Under the pieces are notes generated by a model. It was given only the letters and a program-made list of their open reading frames with translations, was not told the DNA's origin and made no database searches. Shown piece after piece: positions 1 to 12,479 of a stretch of DNA of 64,000 nucleotides. Origin of the DNA: Cymbidium sinense (lineage: Eukaryota; Streptophyta; Magnoliopsida; Asparagales; Orchidaceae); NCBI GenBank assembly GCA_021442155.1, contig CM038222.1, positions 53,067,352 through 53,131,351 of the forward strand. The letters run 5' to 3'. Both the position numbers and the translations under genes were made by a program. How positions within the stretch are numbered: the stretch's first letter is position 1; every line of letters starts with the position of its first letter.

Positions 1-1441
1 AATATTTAACATGATTGTAAAAGAATAAATAAATATAAACATATGATTTCATTCAATTAAATTAATTCCTAAGGATAATCATGTCAAATAACACCACTTA
101 AAATAAACCAAAGCTTTATGTATCATTTCTTTTTTTCATATTTTATTTGATTTAAGAAATGTGAAGGGAAGTTTGCTAATCCTAACCCATTCCCATGTTT
201 TTGAATTAACTTGGTTTAATAAATTATAATTAAGTTGATTTTATGGGTTAATTAGGTTATAACATGCATTAAATCTATTAATTAACCATTACCTATGTTA
301 CCTTAATTTAATTAACGAAATAATTATGAGCCAACATGATATGAACATGAATGAAAAATAAATTTGTAATGATACTGAGAAATAAAAGGGGTTTAATGCT
401 TGGTTGATTAATAGTTAATTAAGTTAAAGACTTAATTAAAACTCTTATAATTCTCCCACCTAATTATAATTTCCTTAGAATTTTCTTAGGTTATTGAAGA
501 TCTAAGGGTCTACCCCAAGACTTCATTAATTGAGATTCCATGTGATTATAATTTCAATTTGATTAATTAAGTAATTTAATTAATTGATTAAGCCTGATTA
601 ATTTAATTAATGAAATAAACTTAGGAAATAGATTAGAAGAAGGCCCAATCTTATCTCATGGGTTCATTCACGGTTAAATAATAATTAATCACTTAATTAA
701 TAATTTATTACTATTCATGAGATTAATTATTAATTAATTTAAAGAATAATTAGAGCTTAATTAGTTAATTTTCATAATTAATTAAGCAATAAATTCCAAT
801 AAAATCATGGGAGGTAGAGATCATCCCATTGAATTAACCCACAAAGTTTGGGGATAATTACTTAAGTAATTAAGTTAATTAATTTTGTAATTAAATCTTA
901 ATTAAGCCTTAATTATAACTTAAAATTAATTAGGAATATTTTTAATGAATTCTCGTCTGAAATATCTTCAAAATGAATATTTATTTGCATTTTTATGATT
1001 TATTATAGTTTTCTAAAGTTTCAGCTGGTTTAAATAATTTTTCATGATTTTTATAAAGTCTATTAATTTATTTTTACTAAAATAGACTATTTGAGCTTCA
1101 TGATGTAATATCTCCCAATGTAAAAACCCTATTGACTTGAAATTTTTATAGTAGCTGTACTTTAACTTTAATTTCAATCCTTGAAAATTTCTATTCAATC
1201 AAATATGTATTTTTGGATTAATTAATAAAATTTGAATTTCACTAAAACTTAAATTATGCTCAAAATACTTAGTAAAATTTAGGAATTTTAGGTTTGTTGG
1301 ATTCCTCTTGAAACGATGAATCCAATGAGCCTTTATTTACAATTTTTGGTTGAGTAGTTTATTTTCTTAGAATTTTTAAACTTTTGGGTGATTTTATCAA
1401 TTTTTAAAAGCCAAAAACCCCTAATTTCTTACTAAAGCTAG

Positions 1442-1750
1442 TTAGCACCGCACGACACTGACTGGATCATGCATTTCCACATGGCTCCGCGTGGTTCCCC
1501 ATGGCACACGATGCCACATGGCAGAACACGACTGGGTCATGCGGTGCTAACGTGGCAAATGGGAGGGAATGCACGGTTCTTCTTGGGATCATATTGTACC
1601 ATTTGATCATAGATTGGATGGTCCATATCAAATCGGGTGATTCGAGGGCCCAAATTATGCAAAATTTGGCACTAATTGCAGTCGTCCGTTTCCATGAATG
1701 GGAGATCGGATGGCTATTGTGCCTCTTCTCCCTAGCGGACGAAAGCGACA
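1442..1750. promoter_or_regulatory. GC-richer island in the T1 LTR, putative promoter region
   Basis: A block clearly richer in G+C than the surrounding AT-rich LTR, with repeated CCACATGG-like words. Equivalent blocks occur at the same place in the other LTRs (about 15290, 26000, 36175 and 53700). A GC-richer, inverted-repeat-bearing block inside an AT-rich LTR fits a core promoter or U3/R boundary, but I see no conserved TATA box, so this is inference. Confidence 0.35.
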
Positions 1751-2689
1751 GGCAAACAATAAAATTGAGAGTTAGAAAATGCAAAAAAAGCATGGGAGAG
1801 TCCATTTCGAGCTCGATTTCACATTGATTCTCACTGGAAAACTCTTATTTTTACATTGGGATTGTTCAGAATAAAAGATGTAAGGCATATCTAAAGAAAA
1901 TTCTTAGAATTGAGCAAACATCATCACAAACAAAAGAACCTATGGGCGGCTAAATGATTTAAAATTACCTCCGGGATGGTTTTTTTTGGTGGTATGTTGA
2001 TCCAAAACACTCTAGATGTCAAGAAGAAACCTTGGGATGAACCTAGACCCTTGCCTCCTCTTGGAATATTGTATTCATCAATGGCCGCCACCTCCTTCCC
2101 AGAATCCGCTCAGTTTGGTGTTCTTCTCTCACAAAGGAAGTAGAGAATAGGTTTCTAGTTGCTTGGGGGAGCTCCTAGAGTGTGTGTGATAGCAGAATGA
2201 GTTTTCCTTTTGCTTTATTTCCCTTTGTGCTTGGTTTTGGCCGAAAATCACTACTAATGGTGATTTTTGGCTCATAGTGGATGTCCTATGGCTTGGGGTG
2301 ACTGGGAATGGCAGAGAATCATCATAGGTGGCTTGGTTTGGTTGGCCAAAGCTTGGGAGGTGGCTGCCAAGAGGGATTAGTGGGTGTTCTATGGGTTTTA
2401 AATGCTCCAATGAGGGAGGTGAGGTGAATTCACCTCCTTATCAGTCATGGCCAACCCAACCACCTCTTGGGTCAAGTTGGACAGTGTCCTTGGAGGCTAG
2501 GTGGACCAATGGGAGGGTGTCAAGTGGCTAAAGAATGGAAATGACCACTTACATAGGTGACTTGTCTTATGTGACACCCTTGACCCAAGGGTATAATGGT
2601 AATTTAGCAATAAGATTTGATTTGGATATATTTGAAATGAATTAAAAGTGAGTTTATCCAAATTTTATGTCATTTGGAGTTTATTAGGT

Positions 2690-3620
2690 TAAGTTTGGCT
2701 CAATTTGACCCATTTCAAATGGGGTCAAAATGGGTTAGGTGACCAATTGGTCAAATTGGATCAAATCAAGGGTTAGGTCAAGTTCATATGACTATTTGGA
2801 GTATGTTGGTGTCATTGGTTTGGTTTAATTTAGTTTAGATTTGATTATAGTTCATTTGAATTCATTTGGGTCAAATGGGTCAAGTTGACCAATTCGATCA
2901 AATTGTCCAAATTGGCTTGGGTCATAGCTTGGCTTGGGTTTGGTTGATCAATTGGAATGTGTTGTGAGCTTTGGTTGAGTTCAATTTAGATTTTATTGGG
3001 CTTTAGGTTGGTTTGACCCTTTAGGTCAAGTTGGGTTCAATAGGTCATTTGGGTATAGTGGGTCAATTGGGCTCAATTGAGGCTTTGGTCAGATTCAACA
3101 ATCAATTTGGAGCCATAGAGCTATCAATTTGGATTAGATTTTGATTTGACCCATTTTAGCTATTTAGGTTAATTTAGGTCAACATGGGGCCAATTAGGTT
3201 TGGCACAATTGAAGGCCAAGTCATGTACAAATATTGATTTTGGGTTGATTTGAATCATTAGTTTCAATAGATTTAGCTTAGGTTACAATTGGGCTACGAA
3301 GGGCTAGGTTGACTTAGTGTAACCTAGTTTGTATCAACTGATCATCCTAAGGTGATCAACGATCATGTCATGAAGTTTGGATTGGCTTAATTCACATTGA
3401 TTTGGATTGAATTGGATTTTGGTTCATGTAGGTCAAATTGGCCACTTTGGGTCAAGTGAACCAATTGAATTTAGTTGGCTTGATTTTGGGTTGAGTTTAA
3501 TTTAGTTGAGTTTATATATAGATTTAGCATTGATATATAAATTCAATTGCAACTGGTTTTGGTTCATTTGAATATTTCAAGTAAAATGGGCTAAGTTGGG
3601 TTTGACTTGAGTTGATTTTG
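2690..3620. repeat. GGTCAA/TTGACC-rich degenerate repeat in the T1 LTR
   Basis: Dense, irregular reiteration of GGTCAA and its complement TTGACC, for example around 2690-2770 and 2870-2900. TTGACC contains the plant W-box core TTGAC bound by WRKY factors. Equivalent tracts lie in every LTR copy at the same relative position. Function is inferred. Confidence 0.6.
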
Positions 3621-4253
3621 ATGATTGTGAGTTTCATTTATATTTGGATAGGTAATTGAAGGAATGATTAATTCAAGATAAAATCTATTAGTTTTGGCTC
3701 GATTTGGATATCATTTGGTTGAGTCCAAAGAATTGGCTCGAAGGGTTCAAATTTGGGGTTCGACTTGATTTGGATTTAGTTTTGGCTATTTGATTTATAT
3801 TTGGGAAGATAATTGAAGGTAAAATTTATTTATAAGAAAACTAATTGAGTTTAATGGGGTTTAGAAATCAATCATGAAGAAATCAATCAAGTTGGATTGA
3901 ATTGGATGGAAATTTGGCTAAATCCATAGGATCCAATCATAAGGCTTAAGTAAGATTTGATCAAGGGATTTAATTATTTGATTTGGAATTTGGATTTTGA
4001 TTTGGTATTTGGATTTGAGTTCCAATTGAATTTGAGGTTTGGTTTGAAATTTGGACTTGAATTGAATTTAAGAAGGCTATGGGTGATTTTCCAAAGTAGG
4101 CATGGCATAATCCTATAATTATCCCTTCTAAGCCTAGTTAAGTGTTAACCTAATCACTAGAAGTGTCTTATGACTAAGGAAGTATTAGTGTCTAGAAGAC
4201 CCTTAGGTCTAAGATGGGGAGATTGAGAACTCACTCCAAAAGTGAGGTCAACA

Positions 4254-6509
4254 AAAGGACCCCAAATTGGTGTGGTGTAACTGACAAGGCACACCACACA
4301 TATTGGCATTGACCGAGATGATCAACGATGTTCAGAAGATTGCAAGCGCTAATGGAAATGATCTATACCTAAAACTGAAAGGTAGATAGAGTCATGATCT
4401 TAGTGCAATGCATCTCTCTTTAGGTCAAGGGCATAAGAGAGTTAGAAGGAGTCTGCTGGGGATTGAGTACATGAACCCTTGACTAGGGAAGCAGGTTGAA
4501 GCTATCCACTGAGGATATATATTTGAGTTTGACTATGAATATGATTTGTTTGTGTGTGTATCCACTAGGGATAAGAATCTATAATCCATTGGGCATCAAT
4601 ATCGAAGTAATTTGGATATGTTCTGTCTTAATTGAGGTGGAGGCATATCTGCTAGGGATATGGACTTGAATCCGCTAAGGATTGGAAATGTGAACCTTCC
4701 ACTAGGGAAGCAGGTTCAGGCTATCTGCTAAGGATAACAGTTTGATTGGATTATTTATTTATTTATTTGAGTAGACTCCACTGGGGAGGTTGGTTTAATC
4801 GAGAGCATATCCAATGGGGATATAAGCTTGCTTAAATTTGTTAGATTTAGATTTAGGTTTAGGCTCCAATAGGGAGACTAATTTGATTTGAGCCTCATTG
4901 GGGAGGAGTTTAGTTTGTCCAATATGTTTAATTTGACTCCACTGGAGAGGTTGGTTTTGAATTTTGTTTATTATGGACTCAGATGGACCCACTGAGAAAA
5001 GGCTATGTCAGCCTAAGCCTATCTTAGATTTATAAATCCAAAGGGATAATCAATAAGACATAACGTAGGACTATCCGACCTAAGGGGTTGCCTTACGATG
5101 TGCAACAAATGTGTTAGGAAGAAAGCATTGCATACTTATATCTTCCAAAGCAGGGATCGTCCACTAGGGTGATCTGTCAATGGCAAAAAAAATCAAACTC
5201 GACATAGGGAGACTATTGAGTGAATGCCGCTAGGACTTATGTCAGCTCAAAAGTAGTCAAGTTTAATTTCATTTGATTTATTTTAATTTGATTTGATTTG
5301 TTTTCATTTGTTATTATTTTATTTGATGGATCCCATTGGTGTGCAATGGACCACACTTAGAAGGGGCTATGTTGGCCTGGGCCTATCTCAGATTTATCAA
5401 TCTAAAGGGGTAGTCTACCGGACGAAGGGTAGGACTATCTGACCTAAGGGGTGCTTTTCAGTGTGCAACAGCTGTGCCATAAAGAAAGCGTAGTAGACTT
5501 ACATCTTCCTGAACAAAGAATAGTTGCTGGGTTGTAGCAAAACAAATCCAACTCGACCTAGGGCTGCCCATCGGTGTGCAACGGTCAGATTGGAAAGAAT
5601 GCGTAGTAGAATTACATCTTCCAAAGTAAGGATGACTGCCGGTGACCTGTTAGTGGCACAAAAAGTAGAACCAACCTAACGGCGACTACTAAGGGAGTGC
5701 CACTAGAGACTTAGCTCTCAAGAGTAGTCAGACGATTCCTATAGGGAGTTTTACTGATATTGCCCTAAAGATAGGATGCCTGCTTGGGAAGGTGCCACTG
5801 AGAAATTAATTCCTAATCCACTAGTGAATATATATTTTGATTGTTTGTTATTTTGGACCCTATTGGTGTGCAGGGACCACATTAAGAAGGGGCTATGTTG
5901 TCCTTGACCTATCTCAAATTTACTGGACCAAGAGAGAATCTATGTATCCACAGAATATAATCTCCAACTACAGGGTGGTTATTAGCAAAGGGGGACTGTC
6001 CAATCCAAGAGTAACCTAGTGTCTAAATAGGGTCACGAAGGACGTGATCTAAATAGAGTGCCCACAGGAGAGGTGCCACTAGGGATGTTATCCTAGTCCT
6101 TATACATAAGAAAGCCTATAGGTATTCAGTGGCCAACTCAAGGAGAAAATATAGCAGTCTTACATCTACTAAGAGTGGTGTATCCATCGGGTGGATCGCT
6201 GTCAGCATGGAAAACACCAACCAACCTAAGGTGCCCGTCGGTGTGCAACAATTAGTCTAGAAAGAAGCTGTGTAGACTTGCATCTCTCTAAAGTGGAACT
6301 GATTGTCAGGATAGTATGCCTTCAACTCAACAAGTTCTATCTGACCTAGGGCTTCCCATCGGTGTGCTACAATTGCACTTAAGGAGAAATCATAACACAC
6401 TTACATCTTCCAAAGTAGGGATAAACTGCTGGGGCGACCCGTTGATGGTGTAATAGATCAACCTGACATAAGGGTGAGTACTAATGTAGAGAGGATGGGA
6501 CCGTGTTGT
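4254..6509 (-). repeat. T1 3' tract between protease junction and 3' LTR
   Basis: Non-coding tract made of degenerate repeats of roughly 100-200 bp. Recurring words include CCACTAGGGA, GCAACGGTC, GAAAGAAAGC, ACTTACATCTTCC and GGCGACTACT. Two places carry GACTCCACTGGGGAGG or a close variant on the plus strand (4774-4789, 4935-4950), which resembles a tRNA-Arg-type primer binding site in antisense orientation. The same tract follows the 3' LTR in T3 (17992-20740) and T4 (29215 onwards). No open frame of useful length is seen. Confidence 0.7.
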
Positions 6510-7190
6510 TTTCATGTATCCACGGTCTTCCAAGCAAAGCATTGAAAGATATATCTGAGTCTATAATGTGAAACTTAGCTTCAATTTTCTAATCATCTAT
6601 CTCAAAAAGTAACACTATGGAGCCTAATGCCCTCTCACCTTGTTCATTGAATCCTCTCAATATCATCCTTTCTTTTTGGAGTTTGGAGATGTTGATCCTC
6701 TAGTAGGAAAGAGTTATTAGACTCATAATATTGACTGATGCACTTGAATCTACCAACACTCTTGATAACTTGTATTTGCCAACATCTACTATAATGTAAA
6801 AAGGACGGTTGTGCTCTATCATCCCTAGAAGTGAGTCTTCATCATAGAAAGTAACTCCTAAGTTGTCCTTCAAATGGTATGCCTCCTATTCAGTAGAAGT
6901 TAGCTGAGCTAAGCATATCTTAGGATCAAGTAGGGCCTTGATTAGAGATTCCTCATCTCTTTGAATAAGACAAGGGCATCGTATATGCTTAACTTAGCTA
7001 GCATAATTCTAAGATGAGCTAGTATGTTGTAATCAACTCTGACTTGGTCCTCCACAAGCATATCCATAAGTGGAGCATTTTGTGGAGGGGCTATCTGCTC
7101 ACTAGAGCCAATGACTTGCTTACCATTATCCTGAGGTGCTACCCTAAGGTAGAACTTTATCACTATGTAGGTTAACTTTAGTGACTTCAT
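6510..7190 (-). pseudogene. T1 protease region remnant
   Basis: On the minus strand, 7190 to about 6890 is open and matches the Tat gag-protease linker. Downstream comes a retropepsin-type active-site region reading VDSSASVNIM near 6725-6755, followed by RMILRGFNEQGERALGSIVL. In the host element the protease would cut the Gag-Pol polyprotein. The usual D-T/S-G/A triplet appears as D-S-S-A, as in related Tat proteases. At least one stop lies upstream of the active site, near 6890. The frame runs into the deletion junction near 6510, so RT is lost. The matching part of T4 is 42395-42720. Confidence 0.7.
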
Positions 7191-8021
7191 GTGGAGGGTT
7201 GGTGGAAAGTTCTAACTGCTCATTGGGTATACCTTCATCTTCTCCTACGGGACCCTCAGAGTCAGATGACTCAAAGTCAATCTCAATGGGTGAACCCGAT
7301 TGATTTAGAAAAGGAAAGTTTGATTCTGAGTCATAAGGGAAATGATCAAAATTATTTATGCTATTATTGTTATTTAGACTTGAAGAGCTTTCAATTGAAA
7401 TGTGATCAGCGAGACTATTAAAAAAAGAGAAGATATAAGTGAAATCTTCTTTCTTATGAGATATTTACAAGTAAAAGAAGAGGCTGGATGAAGTGATAGT
7501 AACAACGGTGGAAGGAATCTGGGTGGGATGGTGGTTTGCACTTGGCTATCCTCCAGGCAAGTGTGGACTCTCCCTCGAGCTCCCACCTTCCCTGAGTTAT
7601 CTTCGATAACTTACAAACCTTCCTTGATGTTGGAGGTTTGAGCTATCTTAGGCTCCTATAAAGAAAGTTTCTTGATCTTAGAAATAATCTTTTTAGAGGT
7701 TCAGGATAAGGATATATCCCAACATTCTTTTATCTTAAGAGGATCACATGTGTCTCTAATGATTACTCTAATAGAACTAGATGGTTGTTCTAACATGTAA
7801 TCTTTAGGGATAATTATGGCATATGACTTGTAGTTGTGCTCAAGCCATACCTTGAAAGTGATTCAATCTTCTAAGACATGGCTTAACATGTGGTGGTAGG
7901 GGCAAAAGTTAGGATCATCACTCTTGCCCACTTCCTCTGGCCTTTTAGGTTATGATAGCTAGAAATTAGGTTTCTTTATGAGAATTTTAAAGATTTTCTT
8001 GACTACCTTCCTCTTGAATGA
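7191..8021 (-). pseudogene. T1 gag C-terminal remnant with zinc-knuckle-like motif
   Basis: Minus-strand sequence matching T4 gag 43220-43900. A zinc-knuckle-like segment, DPNFCPYHHMLSHVLED, is readable near 7875-7930 and keeps the C-x2-H part typical of Tat gag; a stop follows straight after it, where the second cysteine is expected. Gag is the nucleocapsid protein that packages element RNA. The gene is cut at 8021 by the start of the inverted LTR fragment T2, after the bases AATGA. If T2 was a complete insertion, AATGA would be its target duplication, but the other flank is lost. Confidence 0.65.
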
Positions 8022-10474
8022 TGTTGACATCACTTTTGGAGTGAGTTCTCATTCTCTTCATCTTATACCTAAGGATCTTCTAGACACTAAGACTTCCTTA
8101 GTCATAAGACACTTCTATTGATTAAGTGAACACTTAACATAAATCTAGGGACTTTGAAGGGTTAATCATAGGATTATGCTATGCCTTAGGGATTAAGGAG
8201 ACTCACCTACTCTATAGCCTAAATCTGATCTATGTTGACCTTCTCAAACCAAACCTCAAATTCAATTCAAATATCAAAGTCCAAATTCAAATCCAAATCA
8301 AATGATTGAAGCCCATGACCGAATCCAAAATCAAAATCCTTCCTAAGCCCTATGATTTATCTTATGGACTTAGCCTAGCCTTAGCCAAATCCAAATCAAT
8401 CTAAATTCAATTGATTTTCTCAAAGATTAATTCAACATTTCAATCAATTTATCAAATTCAAACTCAAACTCAACTTCAAATCAATATCCAAAACTAAATC
8501 CAAATCAAATCAAAACACAAATTTGAACACTTTGAGCCAATTCCTTAGACTTAACTAAATGACATCTAAATCAAGCCAAAAACAATGGATTTTCTCTTGA
8601 ATCAATCATTCATTCAATTACATATCCAAATATAAATAAAATATACAATCATCAAGTCAAACTAAAATCAACCTAAGTCAAACCTAACTTAGCCCATTTG
8701 ACTTGAAATATTCAAATGAATCAAAATTCTTTTGAACTCAAACCAATTGCAATTGGATTTATATAATAATTCAAAATCCATATATAAACTCAACTAAATC
8801 AAACTCAACCTAAAATCAAGATAACTAAATCCAATTGGTTCACAAAAGTGGTCAATTTGAACTACATGAACCAAAATCTAATTCACTCCAAATCAAAGTG
8901 AATTAAGCCAACCCAAACTTCATGACATGATCGTTGATCATCCTAGGCTAATTAATTATCATAAATTGGGTCAAACCAAGTCAACCCTTTAACCCATATA
9001 AATCCAAACTAGCCAAATTGTAACCTAAGCCAAATCTATTGAAACTAATGATTCAAATCAACCCAAAATCAATATTTAAACATGACTTGAGCCAAACCTA
9101 TTAATTGGCCATCTTGACCCAAGTTGACCCAAATTGACCTGAATGGCCAAAATGGGTAAAATTAAAATTCAAGCTAAATTGATTGCAACCAATGGCTCAA
9201 GTTCATTAGAAATTGATTGTTAAATTGGACTAAGGTCACAATTGAATTCAATTTGGACAACTGAACCCAATTGACCCACTTAGCCCAAATTGACATAAAG
9301 GTTCAAATTAGACTAAACCCAAATTAAATCCAAATTAAATCAAACTAAAGCATACAATCCTCTCCAAATGGTCATATGAACTTGACCCAACCCTTGGTTT
9401 GACCTAATTTGACCAATTGGTCAACCTAACCTAATTTGATCCAATTTGATCCAATGGGTCAAATTGAGTCAAATTGAACCTAATGAACTCCAAATGACTT
9501 GAAATTTTGGCCCAACTCACTTTTCAATAATTTCAAATCTGTCCAAATAAAATCTAATACCAAATGACCATTGTACCCTTGGGTCAAGGGTGTCACATAT
9601 GACAAATCACCTATGCAAGTGACCATTTCCATTCCTTAGCCACTTGACACCCTCTCATTGGTCCACTTAGGCTCTAAGGACAATGCACAACCTGACCCAA
9701 GAGGTGGTTGGGTTGGTTTTCCATGACTGATGGGGAGGTGAATTCACCTCACCTCTCCCATTGGAGAATTTGAAACCAATAGGACACCCCCTAATCCCTC
9801 TTGGCAACCACCTCATTAGCCTTGACCAACCAAACCAAGCCATATAAGATGATTTGCTGCCATTCCCAACCACCCCAAGCCTTAAGACATCCACTAGAAG
9901 CCAAAAATCACCATTAGTGGTAATTTTTGGCCAAAACAAAGCTCAAGGGAAGAGAAGCCTCATTAGAAGTTATTCTACCATTACACACACTCTAGGAGCT
10001 CCCCCAAGCAATCAGAAACCCATTTCCTACTTCCTTTAGGCTAGAAGAACACCAAACTGAGTGGATTCTGGTAAGGAGGTGGCGATCATTGGTTGATACA
10101 TTATCCCAAGAGGAATAAAGGGTCTAGACTCATCCCAAGACTTCTTCTCGCATCTAGGAGTGTGTTTGGATCAACATAGCCGCTATAATCCATCCCTAGT
10201 GAGGTAATTTTTAAATCTTTTAGCCGACCATAAGTTCTCTTGGTTGTGATGATTCTTGCACAATTTTAGGAATTTCCCTTAGATATCCCTTGCATCTTTC
10301 ATTTTGAACAATCCTAATGCAAAAATAGGTTTTTTTTTGGAGAGAATCGATGTGAAATTGAGCTTGAAATGGACTATCCTGTACATTTTTCATGTTTTCT
10401 AGCTCTCAATTTTATTGTTTGCCTGTCACTTTCATCCACTGGGAAGTAGATGAAGTAGCAGTCGTTCGATGCAA
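8022..10474 (+). repeat. T2: inverted LTR fragment of the Tat family
   Basis: Starts TGTTGACATC, the 5' end of this LTR family in plus orientation, and is the reverse complement of T1 LTR 4253 back to about 1650. It includes the GGTCAA-rich tract (about 8850-9560) and the block around 9560-10440. Similarity stops near 10474, about 2.45 kb into an LTR that should be about 7.5 kb. It forms a 2.4-kb inverted repeat with 1650-4253 (spacer about 3.8 kb) and a second one with the right part of the T3 LTR. Confidence 0.8.
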
Positions 10475-10556
10475 AGATTAAATCTAGGAAATGTTTCTTA
10501 ATGGGTGGATTTGGTGTTTATTTTTGATATTCATTTGTGTGTGTATATGTGAGGGG
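10475..10556. other. Junction between inverted LTR fragment T2 and the T3 LTR
   Basis: About 80 bp that I cannot align by eye to either neighbour. To the left, LTR sequence runs in plus orientation; to the right, the same LTR family runs in minus orientation, starting about 110 bp inside the expected end. Neither LTR has an intact terminus here, so this is a rearrangement breakpoint rather than a clean insertion edge. Confidence 0.5.
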
Positions 10557-12059
10557 ACACCACGTAGCTCTAAGAATGTTCTTATTGAGGTGATCAGATA
10601 TGACATCAAGGAATAGTGTAATATCTTAAAAACTAGAAATGACTACCCTACGATGGACCTAATCACCTAATAAGGACTCTTAAGGCATGATGGGTCTTCG
10701 AATACACTAGATATTTTTTTCCAACTTTATAGGAAAAAGTAAAGCAAGGTTTATTTAAACTAGGTTCATTAAGTTCTCTATGGAGGAAAGCCTCCATAGT
10801 TAATTACATCTTAAGGAAAATGAACCCCTTAAGAATACTCTCGATTAAAGTAAGCAATTATTATCTCCAAAGAATTCAAAGATATGGCTATCAATAGATT
10901 GGTTGTATTTTGAAAACTCAAGTGGGGTGAATCAAAAAGGAGAGAGTTTTTATTGGCGCCAAAAAAGATAAGTAGGGAGTACTCGTGATACTGGGAAACT
11001 TAGTGAGCACTCCAATCTATGATATGGTTTGGATTTATAGATTTGAAGTTGAGGAGATTTATATGTTTGAGTTGAAATTTTATTAGAAATTTAGGCCTTA
11101 TAATTCCACAACACAAGATTGTGAAAATGCCTAAGAGGTGAGGATTTATGCTTGTAGCCCCAAAGAGAAACAACAACCTCAGATCCTAAATCTAGGGAGC
11201 TTTGGCGAAGGCTAAAGTATAACATAAATCTAAGGTGAAAATGGGTATATGGTTTACCTCTATAAGAGAGAGTAAATCATTCAACTGTTGGATTTATTAT
11301 TGCTTTGAGTGGCAGCCAACTAACTCATCCTATGCTTTAAATCCATATAGGCAAGTCAAATGTTTTTTTTTGCAAGATGACTAGGTTGTTATTATTTTAG
11401 AAAAGAAACTAAGTCCTTAAACCCACTCCATAAGAGAATAGAGCATGAGGGGTATGAATAATGACTTAAATATAATGTAAAGTTTTATTAAATTTTATTT
11501 AATTTAGGACTCTTTATTTTGACATAGGATGTGAGATTTTGTATGCCTAAATGTATGAGAAATTGATTATGGGCCAAATCAAAAAAGAAAGAGGTGTTTT
11601 TCCATCATAGGCTCTTAAAGGTTAATCCCATTCTATCTAGCAAAGATGGAAGCCCTCTTTAACAAGAGTGAAATAAGATGGTTATGCACGATATTAAACA
11701 TACAATATCCAACTAAGGGTTGATAAATATTTTATTATTTTGATTTAATACCTAGGCTTTTGTATGAGATTATGAGTTATTTTAAAAGTTTAATTATGAG
11801 TTGTTAATGGGACAGAAAATTTATTTTTATCCAAAGACTCTAATCGCATCCAACCCATACAATAATCATCAATCATAAACAAACTATAAATGACATGCTT
11901 TTTCTAATGCACAAGCTAAACAAATTAGTAATCAATTTTATAAAGCTATCATAAAGGAATAAAAGTTTGTGTATAGAACCCGAAAAGAAATGTGGGTAGC
12001 TGAGCTCTACACTTATACAACCTTACAGAAAATAATTACAATCAAGAATAATGAATGTT

Positions 12060-12150
12060 ATGGGGGTCTTCATTCTTCATTCTTCCTTCTTCATTTCTTC
12101 ATCTTCTATTTCTTCATTTGATTTGCTTCATTTCTTTCTTCCTTTTGGCT
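12060..12150. repeat. TTC/TCTT pyrimidine-rich tract in the T3 LTR
   Basis: Runs of TTCATTCTTC-type words, which read as GAAGAA on the sense (minus) strand of the element. Length variants lie at about 33300-33360 (T5) and 50940-51000 (T4 right LTR). In the T4 left LTR near 23190 it is nearly lost, so the tract is a length-variable microsatellite-like part of the LTR. Confidence 0.6.
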
Positions 12151-12401
12151 TGATTTGGGTATACTTGCTCCAAAGGCATCACATGGTACATAAGACTTTA
12201 TCTTATAACCAATGCTCATCCTAATCCCCCATAACATTCATCCTAATCCTAATGCAAAATTATATTAAAATAAGGAAAGTAAATCTAGCTACACTTGCAA
12301 AATAAATGTTAGCTAAATACACCATACAACCTGAACAGTTATATGAATAATTTGGACTTAGCACCCCACACATGGGTAACTAAGCCCACCTGTCCTAACT
12401 T

Positions 12402-12479
12402 GAGTTATGCTTAGGGGCTAAGCAACCTACACAGTAAAAGTATTTATATTTTTATTATGACGGCCCCTTAAGCACAATC
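12402..12479 (-). other. Inverted repeat (TTATGCTTAGGGG hairpin) in the T3 LTR
   Basis: Left arm 12402-12418 (TTATGCTTAGGGGC) pairs with right arm 12463-12479 (GCCCCTTAAGCACAA) across an AT-rich loop. The same structure lies at 23468-23550, 33618-33700 and 51245-51326. There the closing pair is T/A (AGGGGT with ACCCC) instead of C/G, a compensatory difference. Confidence 0.55.

Larger units (their letters stand above)
1..4253 (-). repeat. T1 3' LTR, truncated by the window start
   Basis: Same landmarks and order as the complete LTR at 49339-56835: AT-rich TTAATTAA-rich part (1-1440), GC-richer island (1442-1750), GGTCAA/TTGACC-rich tract (about 2690-3620), TTGATTTGAATTTG-type low-complexity tract, and the terminal box ending GAGGTCAACA at 4253. 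On the minus strand this end reads TGTTGACCTC, the 5' end of the LTR. About 3.3 kb of the other end lies outside the window. Long frames on both strands at about 1467-1827 are not kept in the other LTR copies and are not called. Confidence 0.85.
1..8021 (-). mobile_element. T1: broken Tat/Ogre-type Ty3/gypsy element
   Basis: Minus-strand LTR retrotransposon of the same family as T3 and T4. Reading left to right it holds the 3' LTR (cut by the window start), the repetitive 3' tract, and then directly protease and gag C-terminal sequence. The integrase, both RNase H domains and RT that should lie between the 3' tract and protease are absent, with the junction at about 6490-6530. The right side ends at 8021 inside gag, where the inverted LTR fragment T2 starts. 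Whether the internal deletion came before or after insertion cannot be told, because the 5' half is not present. Confidence 0.8.

Noticed and set aside
1467..1827. Two overlapping frames of about 110 codons on opposite strands
   Set aside because: They lie in the GC-richer LTR island, where stops are rarer, and equivalent places in the other LTRs have no matching frame.
2129..2410. Frame with a counterpart at 9854-10039 sharing the segment SQKSPLVVIFGQN
   Set aside because: The similarity follows from both being copies of the same LTR stretch. The T3 and T4 LTRs do not keep the frame, so coding is not supported.
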